DNA from: JAWSVE01 sp033852115
GTDB lineage: Bacteria > Pseudomonadota > Gammaproteobacteria > Pseudomonadales > Cellvibrionaceae
NCBI GenBank assembly: GCA_033852115.1
Contig: JAWSVE010000001.1
Span: 590,545 to 654,544, forward strand
Direction: 5' to 3'
DNA: 64,000 nt
The translations under genes and the position numbers were made by a program. The notes under the pieces were generated by a model. That model ran no database searches, was not told where the DNA came from, and saw nothing but the letters and a program-made list of their open reading frames with translations. Shown one piece after another: positions 27,132 to 37,063 of the stretch (positions within the stretch are counted from its first letter, which is position 1; the number at the start of each line of letters is the position of its first letter).

Positions 27132-27287
27132 GATATTTTCCTTTCGGGTTAGGCCTCCATACACCCCATGTATCAACCCTGAAATCGCCCTATAAAGCGC
27201 ATCTTTCAAGGCACCCAGACACATGTGCCGGTATATGTGTGACTTTGATTAAGTTAATAGTTTGCCTACTTTGATTTCGGCGCGCGC
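27132..27287 (-). promoter_or_regulatory. Probable structured rpsB leader RNA
   Basis: About 155 bases precede rpsB, with stems such as ACACAT/ATGTGT (about 27219-27240) and ATACAT/GTGTAT closer to the gene. Gammaproteobacterial rpsB mRNAs are known to carry an S2-binding autoregulatory leader; placing one here is inference from position and pairing. Confidence 0.4.
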
Positions 27288-27316
27288 TTTATACCACAAA
27301 GCCAACCCACAATAAA
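27288..27316 (-). promoter_or_regulatory. Candidate rpsB promoter
   Basis: On the minus strand a TATAAA -10 box (27288-27293) is followed by a GCGCGCG discriminator, the pattern typical of stringently controlled ribosomal promoters. The -35 candidate TTTATT at 17-bp spacing is poor. Confidence 0.4.
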
Positions 27317-27363
27317 GGCTAAAATCGATCTGACCAACACCTCCCGTTGGGAGACATTTCACA

Positions 27364-27386
27364 CAAAAACCCTTGTAAATCAAGGG
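27364..27386 (-). terminator. Minus-strand terminator-like hairpin upstream of map
   Basis: CCCTTG/CAAGGG arms with a 5-base loop. On the minus strand the stem is followed by TTTTTG. It would stop leftward transcripts entering from the map/glnD side before the rpsB promoter. Confidence 0.5.
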
Positions 27387-27501
27387 CTTCTATAAAAAAT
27401 TCTCTCCTCAAACGCACCAATTGCATCTTTCTGAACCATACTGGTTTACAATAGCGCCGATTTCCAACCCTAAATTCATCACAATCGCGAACCAAGGTGT
27501 A

Positions 27502-28278
27502 ATGTCAGTTTCAATCAAGACCCCAGAAGATATCGAGAAAATGCGCGTTGCCGGCCGAATGGCAGCCAAAGTGCTAGAGCAAATTGGGGAGCATGTTCAG
27601 CCCGGCGTATCAACTGCCAGGATAGACGAACTGTGCAATGAAATGATCCTCGCGCAAGGGGCGGTATCCGCCTGCATTGGCTATCGCGGCTTCCCTAAGG
27701 CGGTATGCACATCGGTCAATCAGGTTGTCTGCCATGGGATTCCATCAGAAAAGAAAATACTTAAGAACGGCGATATCATCAATATCGATGTTACCGTCAT
27801 ATACGACGGGTTCCATGGAGATACCAGTGCAATGTTCTGCGTTGGCAAAGTTGCACCTCACGCCGAGCGACTCATTCAGATTACCCAAGAATGCTTATAT
27901 AAAGGTATTGAGACGGTTAAACCCGGAGCTACGCTCGGTGATATAGGCCATGTCATCCAACAACACGCCGAAGGCAACTACTACTCTGTGGTTCGTGACT
28001 ATTGCGGCCACGGTATAGGTCGAGTCTTCCATGAAGACCCTCAAGTAATGCATTACGGCAAGCCTGGTCAAGGGATGGTTTTAAAAGAAGGGATGACCTT
28101 CACCATCGAGCCAATGATCAACGCTGGAAAGCATCAAACTAAACTCAAACCTGATGGCTGGACAGTTGAAACCCGTGATGGACGACTATCTGCCCAATGG
28201 GAACACACCATGGCAGTGACTAAAGATGGTGTTGAGATATTAACAGCGCGCGTGGGCGAGCCCTTCTACAAACCTTAA
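27502..28278 (+). CDS. map: Methionine aminopeptidase, type I
   Basis: Removes the initiator methionine from nascent proteins. The ATG at 27502 with AAGGTG upstream gives MSVSIKTPEDIEKM, the usual N-terminus; an in-frame start 81 bases earlier is rejected. 258 residues. Metal ligands are recognisable: D in NIDVTV, D in FHGDTSAMF, H in YCGHGIGRVFHE, E in FTIEPM, E in QWEHT. It is divergent from rpsB, a conserved arrangement. Confidence 0.98.
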   Translation: MSVSIKTPEDIEKMRVAGRMAAKVLEQIGEHVQPGVSTARIDELCNEMILAQGAVSACIGYRGFPKAVCTSVNQVVCHGIPSEKKILKNGDIINIDVTVIYDGFHGDTSAMFCVGKVAPHAERLIQITQECLYKGIETVKPGATLGDIGHVIQQHAEGNYYSVVRDYCGHGIGRVFHEDPQVMHYGKPGQGMVLKEGMTFTIEPMINAGKHQTKLKPDGWTVETRDGRLSAQWEHTMAVTKDGVEILTARVGEPFYKP

Positions 28279-28305
28279 GCATCCACAAAGGTTACCAACC
28301 ACTGT

Positions 28306-30987
28306 ATGTCCCTACCTTATTTCGAGAAACCACTCGTATTCTTCGAGCAAGGCCGGTTCCGCAGCAGCCTCGAGAGCGGGAATAAGATCGCTACGTTTAA
28401 AGATGCGATCGCGGCAGCGGACCTACAATTCAACAATCGCTTTATCGAAGGTGAAGATATTCGCAAGCTCGTTCGCGAGCGAGCACTCTTTATCGACTGT
28501 ATTTTGCACTACGCATGGCATCAATTTGAGTGGCCATCAGATTCAAAACAGTCGGTGTGCCTCGCCGCCGTGGGGGGGTATGGTCGAGGAGAACTGCACC
28601 CTCACTCCGATATCGACCTTTTACTGCTATTGCGAGATGACGAAGTCGATGGGGTGAAACAAAGCATCGAAGGCTTCATCACGCTACTGTGGGATATAGG
28701 GCTCGAAATTGGCCAAAGTGTCCGCACAGTGTCCCAATGTCTGTCGATCGCGAAAAACGACATCAGCGTCGCCACCAACCTCATGGAATGCCGCACATTG
28801 CTGGGTGACGACAGCCTTCGCGCTGAACTCGCGCAAAAAACCGCGCCTCAATTTATGTGGCCCGCCGACGACTTCTTCCGCGCAAAGTGGGATGAACAAA
28901 TCAAGCGACACGAAAAACATAACAACACAGAATATAATTTAGAGCCCAATGTTAAAAATGCACCCGGTGGATTGCGTGATATCCAGATTATCAGTTGGGT
29001 TGCAAAACGATTTTTTGGTGTTGAATCACTACACGAACTTGAAGGCCGCGACTTTTTGACCGAGGAAGAGTTTGCCATTCTGCGCTCTGGAGAAGAATTT
29101 TTATGGAAGGTTCGTTATGGCCTTCACATGATTGTAGGCAGACCTGAAGAGCGACTACTGTTCGAATACCAACGAGAGTTGGCCAAACTATTCGGCTATC
29201 AGGACACAGAACAGCGCCTCGCTGTCGAGCAATTTATGCATTGGTACTACCGCATAGTATTAACGCTCGGCGAATTGAACGATGTGCTGCTCCAGTTTTT
29301 GGATGAAGCGATTCTTCAGAAAGGTAAGAACACAGCCATCACACCGGTCAATGAACGCTTTCAATTGCTGGATGGATATATCGAAGCAACTCATGCAGAG
29401 GTCTTCGAACAAACACCAAGCGCACTGTTAGAAATATTCGTGCTCATGGGGAATGACCCCGATATTCGAGGCGTCCGCGCTAGCACCATTCGCCTCATTC
29501 GTGCAAGCCGAGAACTAATAGACGAAGACTTTCGAGCACAAGAAGAAAACCGTAAGCTATTTATGGCACTTCTGGGCTGTCCGCATGGTTTGTTTACGCA
29601 ACTAAAGCGAATGAAACGCTATGGCGTACTCGGACGCTACCTCCCAGAATTCGGACGCGTTACCGGACAAATGCAGCACGACCTGTTCCACATCTATACG
29701 GTTGATGCCCACACGCTTTTGGTCGTAAAAAATATGCGTCAATTTAATCGGCCAGATGCATCGGAAGAGTTTCCCGTTGCGGCGCATGCCATGAAGCGTC
29801 TACCCAAAAAGGAATTACTTTACATCGCCGGTTTGTATCATGATATCGCCAAGGGCCGGGGCGGTGATCACTCGACGTTAGGTGCAGAAGATGCCACTCG
29901 TTTTTGCCAGGATCATGGACTCACACCGCGCGAAACCCGACTTGTTTGTTGGCTAGTAGAAAAGCACCTACTGATGTCTTCTGTGTCACAAAAACAAGAC
30001 ATCATGGACCCCGATGTCATTCATAATTTTGCATTAGAAATCGGCGACCAATTACACCTTGATTACCTCTATTGCTTGACCGTCGCCGATATGAACGCGA
30101 CCAACCCAGACATTTGGAATAGTTGGCGCGCCAGTTTAATGCGGCAGCTATACCTAGAAACCAAGCGCGCTTTGCGACGCGGCTTAGAAAATACCATTGA
30201 CCAACAAGAGGTTATCGAAGAAACCCAAGCTGCCGCATTACATAAGCTAACCCGAAAGGGGTTTTCGGAAACACAAATTCGCGAACTCTGGGCAGACATG
30301 GGCGAGGATTACTTTCTACGCGAAACCTATCTCGACATTGTTTGGCACATGCAAGCCATCGCGAAAGCCCCAGAGGCAGCAATACTTATCTTGATTGATA
30401 AGACAACAACGGTCATGCATGAGGGCGCGACGCAAATTTTTATTCGTGCCAAAGATCAACTCAATGTATTTGCGGCTGCAGCAACCTGTCTCGACCAACT
30501 CAATTTGAGCATTCAAGATGCGCGCATATACCACACCAAATCCGGCTACACGGTCGATACCTTTTACGTGCTAGACCAATTTGGTGAACCCATCAGCGAA
30601 GATAAAGATCGCGTAGCTCGTATCAAGAAAGCGCTCAGCGAAGAACTCAGCCTTACCGCCGATTACAAAAGCGTTATCAGCCGCCACACTCCGCGGCAGC
30701 TCAAACAGTTTGCCATGCCGACTCGAACCAGTATTAACACCGACATCAATAGTGGCCATACGGTTCTCGAAGTCATCAGTCCAGATCGCCCTGGCCTACT
30801 GGCAAGAATTGGTCGCATTTTTATCGAGTTTAATATTCAATTACAGAATGCAAAAATTTCGACACTAGGCGAACGTGTCGAAGACATATTTTTTATCACC
30901 GACAACAATGGGCAACCGCTTAGCGACCCCAGCTTATGCCAGCGCTTGCAAAAGGAAATTTGTCAGCAACTGGACCAGCATGTATAA
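28306..30987 (+). CDS. glnD: Bifunctional uridylyltransferase/uridylyl-removing enzyme GlnD
   Basis: Senses glutamine and modifies PII proteins to control nitrogen assimilation. 893 residues. The nucleotidyltransferase motif GGYGRGELHPHSDIDLLLL is near residues 89-107, the HD domain (GLYHDIAKGRGGDHS) near 510, and two ACT domains at about 700-775 and 820-890 (VISPDRPGLLARIGRIF). All catalytic motifs look intact. It lies between map and dapC. Confidence 0.98.
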   Translation: MSLPYFEKPLVFFEQGRFRSSLESGNKIATFKDAIAAADLQFNNRFIEGEDIRKLVRERALFIDCILHYAWHQFEWPSDSKQSVCLAAVGGYGRGELHPHSDIDLLLLLRDDEVDGVKQSIEGFITLLWDIGLEIGQSVRTVSQCLSIAKNDISVATNLMECRTLLGDDSLRAELAQKTAPQFMWPADDFFRAKWDEQIKRHEKHNNTEYNLEPNVKNAPGGLRDIQIISWVAKRFFGVESLHELEGRDFLTEEEFAILRSGEEFLWKVRYGLHMIVGRPEERLLFEYQRELAKLFGYQDTEQRLAVEQFMHWYYRIVLTLGELNDVLLQFLDEAILQKGKNTAITPVNERFQLLDGYIEATHAEVFEQTPSALLEIFVLMGNDPDIRGVRASTIRLIRASRELIDEDFRAQEENRKLFMALLGCPHGLFTQLKRMKRYGVLGRYLPEFGRVTGQMQHDLFHIYTVDAHTLLVVKNMRQFNRPDASEEFPVAAHAMKRLPKKELLYIAGLYHDIAKGRGGDHSTLGAEDATRFCQDHGLTPRETRLVCWLVEKHLLMSSVSQKQDIMDPDVIHNFALEIGDQLHLDYLYCLTVADMNATNPDIWNSWRASLMRQLYLETKRALRRGLENTIDQQEVIEETQAAALHKLTRKGFSETQIRELWADMGEDYFLRETYLDIVWHMQAIAKAPEAAILILIDKTTTVMHEGATQIFIRAKDQLNVFAAAATCLDQLNLSIQDARIYHTKSGYTVDTFYVLDQFGEPISEDKDRVARIKKALSEELSLTADYKSVISRHTPRQLKQFAMPTRTSINTDINSGHTVLEVISPDRPGLLARIGRIFIEFNIQLQNAKISTLGERVEDIFFITDNNGQPLSDPSLCQRLQKEICQQLDQHV

Positions 30988-30998
30988 GACAGCAAACC

Positions 30999-32207
30999 AT
31001 GAACCCCGATTTAGCAAAACTACAGACTTACCCCTTCGAAAAACTTGCTGCATTAAAAGCCGCAACAAGCGAGCCCTCCTCGGCTAGTAACCACATCGCA
31101 TTTTCAATTGGGGAACCTAAACACCAACCACCATCCTTAGTGATGGACACACTTCGCCAATCACTCAACAAAATTTCAGCTTACCCAGCCACGAAAGGGA
31201 TTCCGGAGTTGCGCCAAGCAATTTCTCGCTGGCTGGAAATGCGCTTTAAGATCCCAACCAATAGCGTCGATTCAGAAACTCAGGTATTGCCCGTCAATGG
31301 AACACGCGAGGCGCTATTCGCCTTTGCCCAGGCAGTAATTGATCGTTCCAAACCTGATGCCTTAGTGGTTTCGCCAAATCCGTTTTATCAAATCTATGAA
31401 GGCGCCACCTATTTATCTGGCGCTGATATTTTTTATCTCAATTGCACGGCAGATAATAATTACCTCCCTGATTTTGATGATGTCGATGCGTCTGTTTGGC
31501 AACGTTGTCAGCTGATCTATCTTTGCAGCCCTGGCAACCCTTCGGGTGCGGTAATCGGCCAGCAACAAATGCAAAAACTCATTGAGCTTGCAGACCAGTA
31601 CGACTTTATTATCGCGAGCGATGAGTGTTATTCAGAATTATACTTCGATGAAGACGCACCTCCGACTGGCCTGCTTGAAGTATGTTCGTCTATGGGACGA
31701 AGCGACTTCTCACGATGCGTTGTGTTTCATAGCTTATCTAAGCGCTCCAACTTACCTGGCCTACGATCAGGGTTTATTGCGGGTGACGCCGATATACTAC
31801 GCCAGTTTCTTCTTTATCGAACGTATCACGGTTGCGCGATGAGCCTACCGTTCCAGCTCGCAAGCGCTACTGCCTGGCAAGATGAGCAACACGTTATTGA
31901 GAATCGCAAACTCTATAAGCAAAAGTTCAACGATGTCATTGATATCTTATCGCCTGTTATCGACGTTAAATGGCCGCAAGCCAGTTTTTATCTGTGGCTT
32001 GCAACGCCGATGGACGATCAACTATTCGCGCAACAACTCTATAGCCAGGAGAATGTAACTGTTCTTCCTGGAAGTTACATCGCACGGGACACCGCAACAG
32101 GGAACCCAGGGAAAAACCATGTACGCATTGCGCTCGTAGCGACACGTGAGGAGTGTATCGAAGGTGCGCAACGTATTCGCCATTTCCTTGAAGGTCTAAA
32201 AAATTAA
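30999..32207 (+). CDS. dapC: Succinyldiaminopimelate transaminase
   Basis: PLP enzyme of the succinylase lysine/DAP pathway, making N-succinyl-LL-DAP from the 6-oxo compound. The ATG at 30999 (MNPDLAKLQTYPFEKL) starts 12 bases after glnD; the longer frame overlaps glnD and is rejected. 402 residues. SPGNPSG is near residue 180, the PLP lysine is in HSLSKRSNLPGLRSG near 249, and the C-terminal Arg is in VRIALV. Confidence 0.95.
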   Translation: MNPDLAKLQTYPFEKLAALKAATSEPSSASNHIAFSIGEPKHQPPSLVMDTLRQSLNKISAYPATKGIPELRQAISRWLEMRFKIPTNSVDSETQVLPVNGTREALFAFAQAVIDRSKPDALVVSPNPFYQIYEGATYLSGADIFYLNCTADNNYLPDFDDVDASVWQRCQLIYLCSPGNPSGAVIGQQQMQKLIELADQYDFIIASDECYSELYFDEDAPPTGLLEVCSSMGRSDFSRCVVFHSLSKRSNLPGLRSGFIAGDADILRQFLLYRTYHGCAMSLPFQLASATAWQDEQHVIENRKLYKQKFNDVIDILSPVIDVKWPQASFYLWLATPMDDQLFAQQLYSQENVTVLPGSYIARDTATGNPGKNHVRIALVATREECIEGAQRIRHFLEGLKN

Positions 32208-32209
32208 GC

Positions 32210-32896
32210 ATGGCGTCCACCAGTATTGAGTTGAAACCAAACCCAACGAAACTGCAGCGCGCGGATATCGTGCTGAAACGTTTGCAAACACTCTATCCAA
32301 AGCCACCTATTCCACTCGACCACAAAGACCCTTACACACTGCTTGTTGCTGTATTGCTATCAGCGCAATGTACGGACGAGCGAGTCAATCAAGTGACGCC
32401 AGCTTTGTTCGCTCTTGCAGATCACCCGAAGGATATGGCGAAACAACCGGTGGAGAAAATTCAAGCGATTATTCGCCCTTGCGGTTTGTCACCTCAAAAG
32501 TCGAAAGCCATCGCAAAATTGTCACAAATACTCATAGATGAACACGGCGGTGAAGTCCCCAATGATATGGATGCTCTGGAAAAGCTACCGGGTGTCGGGC
32601 ATAAAACAGCGGGCGTTGTAATGGCTCAAGCGTTCGACGTACCGAGCTTTCCCGTCGATACTCACATCCACCGCCTTGCTCAGCGCTGGGGATTGACCAA
32701 TGGTAAAAATGTTGCGCAAACAGAAAAAGACCTAAAACGACTGTTCCCCCAAAACTATTGGAACAAATTGCATCTGCAAATTATTTATTATGGCCGTGAA
32801 TACTGTTCGGCTAGAGGGTGTGATGGCACGATCTGTGAGCTTTGTAGAACTTGCTACCCTAACCGCAAACGTGCAAAAAAAACCAAAAAAGCCTAG
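32210..32896 (+). CDS. nth: Endonuclease III-type DNA glycosylase/AP lyase
   Basis: Excises oxidised pyrimidines in base-excision repair. 228 residues. The helix-hairpin-helix is LPGVGHKTAGVV with the catalytic Lys in GHKTA, and the catalytic Asp is in FPVDTHIHR. The C-terminal cysteines are spaced C-x4-C-x4-C-x2-C-x2-C, which differs from the classical C-x6-C-x2-C-x5-C iron-sulfur loop. The ATG is 2 bases after the dapC stop. A strong terminator follows. Confidence 0.95.
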   Translation: MASTSIELKPNPTKLQRADIVLKRLQTLYPKPPIPLDHKDPYTLLVAVLLSAQCTDERVNQVTPALFALADHPKDMAKQPVEKIQAIIRPCGLSPQKSKAIAKLSQILIDEHGGEVPNDMDALEKLPGVGHKTAGVVMAQAFDVPSFPVDTHIHRLAQRWGLTNGKNVAQTEKDLKRLFPQNYWNKLHLQIIYYGREYCSARGCDGTICELCRTCYPNRKRAKKTKKA

Positions 32897-32916
32897 CTCT
32901 TCGGCAGTGGACAGAC

Positions 32917-32948
32917 ATAAAAAAACCGGCTGCTTGCCGGTTTTTTTA
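32917..32948. terminator. Bidirectional terminator between nth and the 32969-33346 gene
   Basis: AAAAAAACCGGC / GCCGG TTTTTTT hairpin with a short loop; it serves both converging genes. Confidence 0.9.
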
Positions 32949-32968
32949 TGTGGAACGCCTAACGACAA

Positions 32969-33346
32969 TTAATCTTCGTTTTTTGGCGCAAGCGATAAGG
33001 TACTCATATCGACGTCGTTTTCAAGAAAGCTGACGGTGTGACGAGTCATTACTTCATCATTGCCGAAATAATTTTTCATCTCGCTTTCCATTCGGCATAC
33101 CGCCCCTACATCTTGGATGGCTTTGATATATCGGTGCGCCTCGGCAAGCGGCAAACTATGCTTGAGCGTGATGACCTTTCCGGAGAATAAACGCTCTAGT
33201 TGACGACGGCTGTTGATTTTAAAACGGCTCGCAAAGTTACGTACGACCAAATCACGATCATAGCCGCGCGCGGTTTCCCCCCAAAAAACTACCCGATAGG
33301 TAGCTTGGGCGTTAATACTACTATTTTCTGATACTAATGCTGACAC
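32969..33346 (-). CDS. Hypothetical protein, 125 aa
   Basis: A small soluble protein. Residues ~17-90 follow a pattern I have seen as an N-terminal module in various gammaproteobacterial proteins: YRVVFWGE, then FASRFKI, RLFSGKVITLKHSL, and AIQDVGAVCRMES. The role of that module is unknown. No membrane segment is present. It is convergent with nth and shares its terminator. Confidence 0.7.
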   Translation of the reverse strand: MSALVSENSSINAQATYRVVFWGETARGYDRDLVVRNFASRFKINSRRQLERLFSGKVITLKHSLPLAEAHRYIKAIQDVGAVCRMESEMKNYFGNDEVMTRHTVSFLENDVDMSTLSLAPKNED

Positions 33347-33906
33347 AAGTCGACTCCGATCCTTTAGTCTTCATAGGGCTTTCCCCCGCAGCAACGGCTG
33401 CAGCGCCCCCAATTACATCCGAATATAAGCTGCACAAAACGAATTATCTGCGCATTCAAGAAAGGTACTTCCTAGAGATCTTACCTTGAGACACCATCAC
33501 GCCTGTCTCATAGCGTTGATAGACGAAGCATTATGTTAAGTGGAACGACTTTAACTGACTTTCTTAAAAGACTAATGCTTAAGGGGTCAATACTTAATAA
33601 GTGATTCTGCTTAGCGCCCGCCCATCAAGGCTAACTTTTTAATTCTAATCCTTGCGTCACTTTGATGTCTAGGCCATTTTCAAGTTCCAAAGCACGATAA
33701 TGGCTGATGATGTGACCTTATAGCCATTTATTTTAATAGTGATTTGCTGTTATTGCCGAACCTGTAGGTCGCTGCACTTCATAAAGCACTCTCCCACCAA
33801 TCAAGACGCCATTCGGGTTCGAACATCCCACCTGGAATCTGGTATCCTTACCGCCCTTTTCGAACTGGCAACAACCGCCAAGGTCTCAATCAGCAACGAA
33901 GGCACT
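33347..33906. other. Non-coding gap upstream of the ArsC-family gene
   Basis: About 560 bases. A frame is open from 33739 into the next gene but has no family-like sequence and no ribosome site, so I treat it as leader. No RNA gene, hairpin terminator or mobile element was recognised. Confidence 0.5.
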
Positions 33907-34260
33907 ATGAGCAAACCAACGATTTTCGGCATCCCCAACTGCGATACAGTTAAAAAGGCCCGTAAGTGGCTTGAGAGTCAGGGAGTTGACTATGAATTCC
34001 ATGATTTTCGCAAAGATGGTCTATCTAAAAGCCAAGTCGCAGACTGGCTCAAAACCATCGATGCCGGTAAGTTGGTAAACAAACGCAGCACCACTTGGAA
34101 GCAGCTGCCCGAGAAACAAAAGGAAAACCTCGACGCTAAGGTTATTCCATCTTTGCTGGTTGAATACCCAACGTTGATTAAAAGACCTCTTCTCGAAATT
34201 GATGGCCAAGCGATATCGGTTGGCTTCAGTGAGAAGGACTACCAACAACTACTCAAATAA
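33907..34260 (+). CDS. ArsC-family (YffB/Spx-like) thioredoxin-fold protein
   Basis: 117 residues with the ArsC fold; the single active-site-region Cys is in GIPNCDTVKKARKWL and the RPLLE motif is near the C-terminus. The ATG at 33907 follows a GAAGG ribosome site. The YffB subfamily commonly sits next to dapD/dapE as here. True arsenate reduction is unproven for this subfamily; a separate ArsC is at 50056. Confidence 0.9.
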   Translation: MSKPTIFGIPNCDTVKKARKWLESQGVDYEFHDFRKDGLSKSQVADWLKTIDAGKLVNKRSTTWKQLPEKQKENLDAKVIPSLLVEYPTLIKRPLLEIDGQAISVGFSEKDYQQLLK

Positions 34261-34331
34261 ACACGCGCTTTGGCAGTAGCCAATGGGCCGCTGCGCCTCT
34301 TTCAATTATTTAATAGTATAGGAATCACACC

Positions 34332-35375
34332 ATGTCTCAGTTGTATAGCTTCGGCCTCGGCATCGGCACTCACAACAGCAAGCAAGAATGGCTCGAAGTA
34401 TTTTATGCACAGCCACTGCTAAACCCTAGCGAATCTCTCACCACCGCCATTGGCGGCGCAATTGGCTACGACGGCGGCAATCAAGCAATCGAACTCGACA
34501 ACGCCAAACTACAAGCAATCGTAGCCGCTTGCAGCGCACAAGGTTCCGAAGAAGGGAAAGCGGTTGCCGAACTCGCTGGCAAAATGCAAGACAGCAAAGC
34601 GCCTTGTGTTGCCACTTTGCTTGAAACGGACAGCGCACCAAGCTCTGTTCCCGAAGGCTACCTTAAACTACAGTTGATTTCTCACCGGTTGGTTAAACCT
34701 CACGGGACCGACCTCACCGGCATTTTTGGTGCACTGCCCAACGTCGCTTGGACAAACCAGGGGGCCATTGATATCGCAGAACTACCAGAACGCCAGCTTC
34801 AAGCTCGCTTAAAAGGCGAAGTACTGGAAGTTGCTTGCGTCGACAAATTCCCCAAAATGACTAACTATGTTGTACCCGGAGGTGTTCGCATCGCACATAC
34901 TGCACGCGTGCGTCTCGGCGCCCACTTAGGTGAAGGAACAACGATCATGCACGAAGGCTTCGTGAACTTTAACGCGGGCACTGAAGGGCCAGGGATGATC
35001 GAGGGACGTATTTCAGCAGGCGTAATGATCGGTGCAGGCTCTGACCTAGGCGGTAGCAGTTCGACTATGGGCACACTGTCTGGAGGCGGCAAGCTAGTCA
35101 ACGGCGTTGGCAAAGAATGTTTGATTGGCGCCAATGCGGGAATTGGTATTCCTCTGGGCGATCGCTGCATTGTTGAGGCCGGCTTGTATGTCACCGCAGG
35201 TACAAAAGTCGCAATGCTCGACCAAGAAGGTAAAGTATCATCATATGCGAAGGCCCATGAGCTGGCTGGAAAAAGCGATCTACTATTCTGGCGCAACTCA
35301 CAAACAGGCGCAGTGGAATGCAAAACCAATAAAACCGCGTTTGAGCTTAACGAAGAGCTTCACAAAAACAACTGA
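34332..35375 (+). CDS. dapD: Tetrahydrodipicolinate N-succinyltransferase
   Basis: Succinyl-CoA-dependent step of lysine/DAP synthesis. 347 residues, the long form found in Pseudomonas-type bacteria rather than the ~274-residue E. coli form. Hexapeptide beta-helix repeats are at about 185-290 (VRIAHTARVRLGAHLGEGT). A short spacer separates it from dapE. Confidence 0.96.
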   Translation: MSQLYSFGLGIGTHNSKQEWLEVFYAQPLLNPSESLTTAIGGAIGYDGGNQAIELDNAKLQAIVAACSAQGSEEGKAVAELAGKMQDSKAPCVATLLETDSAPSSVPEGYLKLQLISHRLVKPHGTDLTGIFGALPNVAWTNQGAIDIAELPERQLQARLKGEVLEVACVDKFPKMTNYVVPGGVRIAHTARVRLGAHLGEGTTIMHEGFVNFNAGTEGPGMIEGRISAGVMIGAGSDLGGSSSTMGTLSGGGKLVNGVGKECLIGANAGIGIPLGDRCIVEAGLYVTAGTKVAMLDQEGKVSSYAKAHELAGKSDLLFWRNSQTGAVECKTNKTAFELNEELHKNN

Positions 35376-35384
35376 GGCAACTTC

Positions 35385-36530
35385 ATGAGCCATTCACCTA
35401 CCGTTGACTTGGCGTGCGAACTAATTCGCCGCCAATCGGTTACGCCCGAAGATGCTGAGTGCTTAACACTCATTGGCGATCGCCTGAGTGCTATTGGCTT
35501 TACGCTCACGCCCCTACCCTTTGATGAAGTCAGTAATCTCTGGGCAGTACGCGGAGACTCTGGGCCTTTACTGGTTTTTGCGGGGCATACCGATGTCGTA
35601 CCGACAGGCCCTCTGGAGCAGTGGGACACACCGCCCTTCGAGCCGACGATTAAAAACGACTTAATATATGGTCGCGGCGCGGCCGATATGAAAGGCAGCA
35701 TTGCCGCCATGATCACAGCCTGTGAGCGGTTCGTGGAAACCAACCCTCATCACGCAGGACGCATTGGATTTCTATTGACCAGCGACGAGGAAGGCCCAGC
35801 AATTAACGGCACCGTAAAAGTCGTCGACTGGCTACAAAGCAACAATGAGCAGATTGATTGGTGCATCATTGGAGAACCCACAAGCAGCAACAAGCTAGGC
35901 GACATTATCAAGAATGGTCGACGTGGTTCACTCAACTTCAATTTGACCATCAACGGCCAACAAGGTCACATCGCCTACCCGCAGTTAGCAGAAAACCCTA
36001 TCCATCGACTAGCGCCAGCGCTAGATGCCCTGGTAAATGAAGTGTGGGATGAAGGTAATGAATACTTTCCTGCAACAAGCTTTCAGATCTCAAACATTAA
36101 TGCCGGTACCGGCGCGACAAACGTTATCCCAGGTAGCGTCAACCTGTTAGGAAACTTTCGTTTTTCTACCGAGGTTACTGATCAAGCATTGCGTCATCGT
36201 ACCGAGACAATATTGAACGCTCACAAACTTAACTACGACATAGAATGGAATCTCAGCGGGCAACCCTTTATAACCCCTGTTGGCACACTCGTTACTGCCG
36301 TGCAATCCGCCATCTCGAAAGTCACTGGCTATGACACAGAGCTTTCTACCAGCGGCGGCACATCCGATGGACGATTCATTGCACCAACTGGCGCACAAGT
36401 TATTGAGTTGGGCCCTCTCAATGACACCATTCACAAGGTGAATGAATGCGTAAGCGCAACGGATCTCGACACACTATCGTCGGTGTATTATGAATGCCTG
36501 CAAAACATCTTGACCAATACAAGCGTATAA
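35385..36530 (+). CDS. dapE: Succinyl-diaminopimelate desuccinylase
   Basis: Zinc metallopeptidase (M20) releasing LL-DAP. 381 residues. Metal ligands: H in FAGHTDVVPTG near 67, D in GRGAADMKG near 101, catalytic EE in TSDEEGPA near 135. It is followed by moaC six bases later. Confidence 0.97.
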   Translation: MSHSPTVDLACELIRRQSVTPEDAECLTLIGDRLSAIGFTLTPLPFDEVSNLWAVRGDSGPLLVFAGHTDVVPTGPLEQWDTPPFEPTIKNDLIYGRGAADMKGSIAAMITACERFVETNPHHAGRIGFLLTSDEEGPAINGTVKVVDWLQSNNEQIDWCIIGEPTSSNKLGDIIKNGRRGSLNFNLTINGQQGHIAYPQLAENPIHRLAPALDALVNEVWDEGNEYFPATSFQISNINAGTGATNVIPGSVNLLGNFRFSTEVTDQALRHRTETILNAHKLNYDIEWNLSGQPFITPVGTLVTAVQSAISKVTGYDTELSTSGGTSDGRFIAPTGAQVIELGPLNDTIHKVNECVSATDLDTLSSVYYECLQNILTNTSV

Positions 36531-36535
36531 CCAGC

Positions 36536-37030
36536 ATGTCGAAACTTACCCACTTAGATAGTCAAGGCCACGCCCATATGGTGGACGTCGGACAAAAAGA
36601 CGTAACCGAGCGAAGCGCGACCGCACAGGCGATCGTCAGTATGAAATCGGAAACACTGACGATGATTACTGATGGTGGTCACAAGAAAGGCGACGTTCTG
36701 GCTGTTGCTCGGATTGCCGGCATCCAAGCGGCAAAAAAAACTCACGACTTAATTCCACTTTGCCACCCATTGCTTTTGACCTCAATAAAAGTCGAGCTTA
36801 CACCCAACTCAATCGACAATTGCATTGAAATTAAAGCCACCTGCAAACTCGCAGGAAAAACCGGTGTCGAAATGGAAGCGCTAACCGCAGCGTCTGTCGC
36901 CGCTTTAACCATATACGACATGTGCAAAGCGGTCGACCGAGGTATCGTCATATCCAATATCCTCCTGGTCGAGAAAAAAGGTGGCAAGTCAGGTCACTGG
37001 CAGAGCAAACCAGAAGATACAAACGCTTAA
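36536..37030 (+). CDS. moaC: Cyclic pyranopterin monophosphate synthase MoaC
   Basis: Converts the MoaA product into cPMP in molybdopterin synthesis. The ATG at 36536 gives MSKLTHLDSQGHAHMVDV, the family N-terminus, 164 residues. Motifs LIPLCHPLLLT and GVEMEALTAAS, and DMCKAVDRG near the C-terminus, are present. Confidence 0.97.
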   Translation: MSKLTHLDSQGHAHMVDVGQKDVTERSATAQAIVSMKSETLTMITDGGHKKGDVLAVARIAGIQAAKKTHDLIPLCHPLLLTSIKVELTPNSIDNCIEIKATCKLAGKTGVEMEALTAASVAALTIYDMCKAVDRGIVISNILLVEKKGGKSGHWQSKPEDTNA

Positions 37031-37063
37031 CACATACTATTGTCAGTTCGAGGCGAGTAAACA

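Noticed and set aside
27364..27386. Hairpin upstream of map as a map attenuator
   Set aside because: The T-run is on the minus strand, so it cannot stop rightward transcription of map.
33739..33906. N-terminal extension of the ArsC-family protein
   Set aside because: 56 extra residues with no family match; a good ribosome site stands before the inner ATG.
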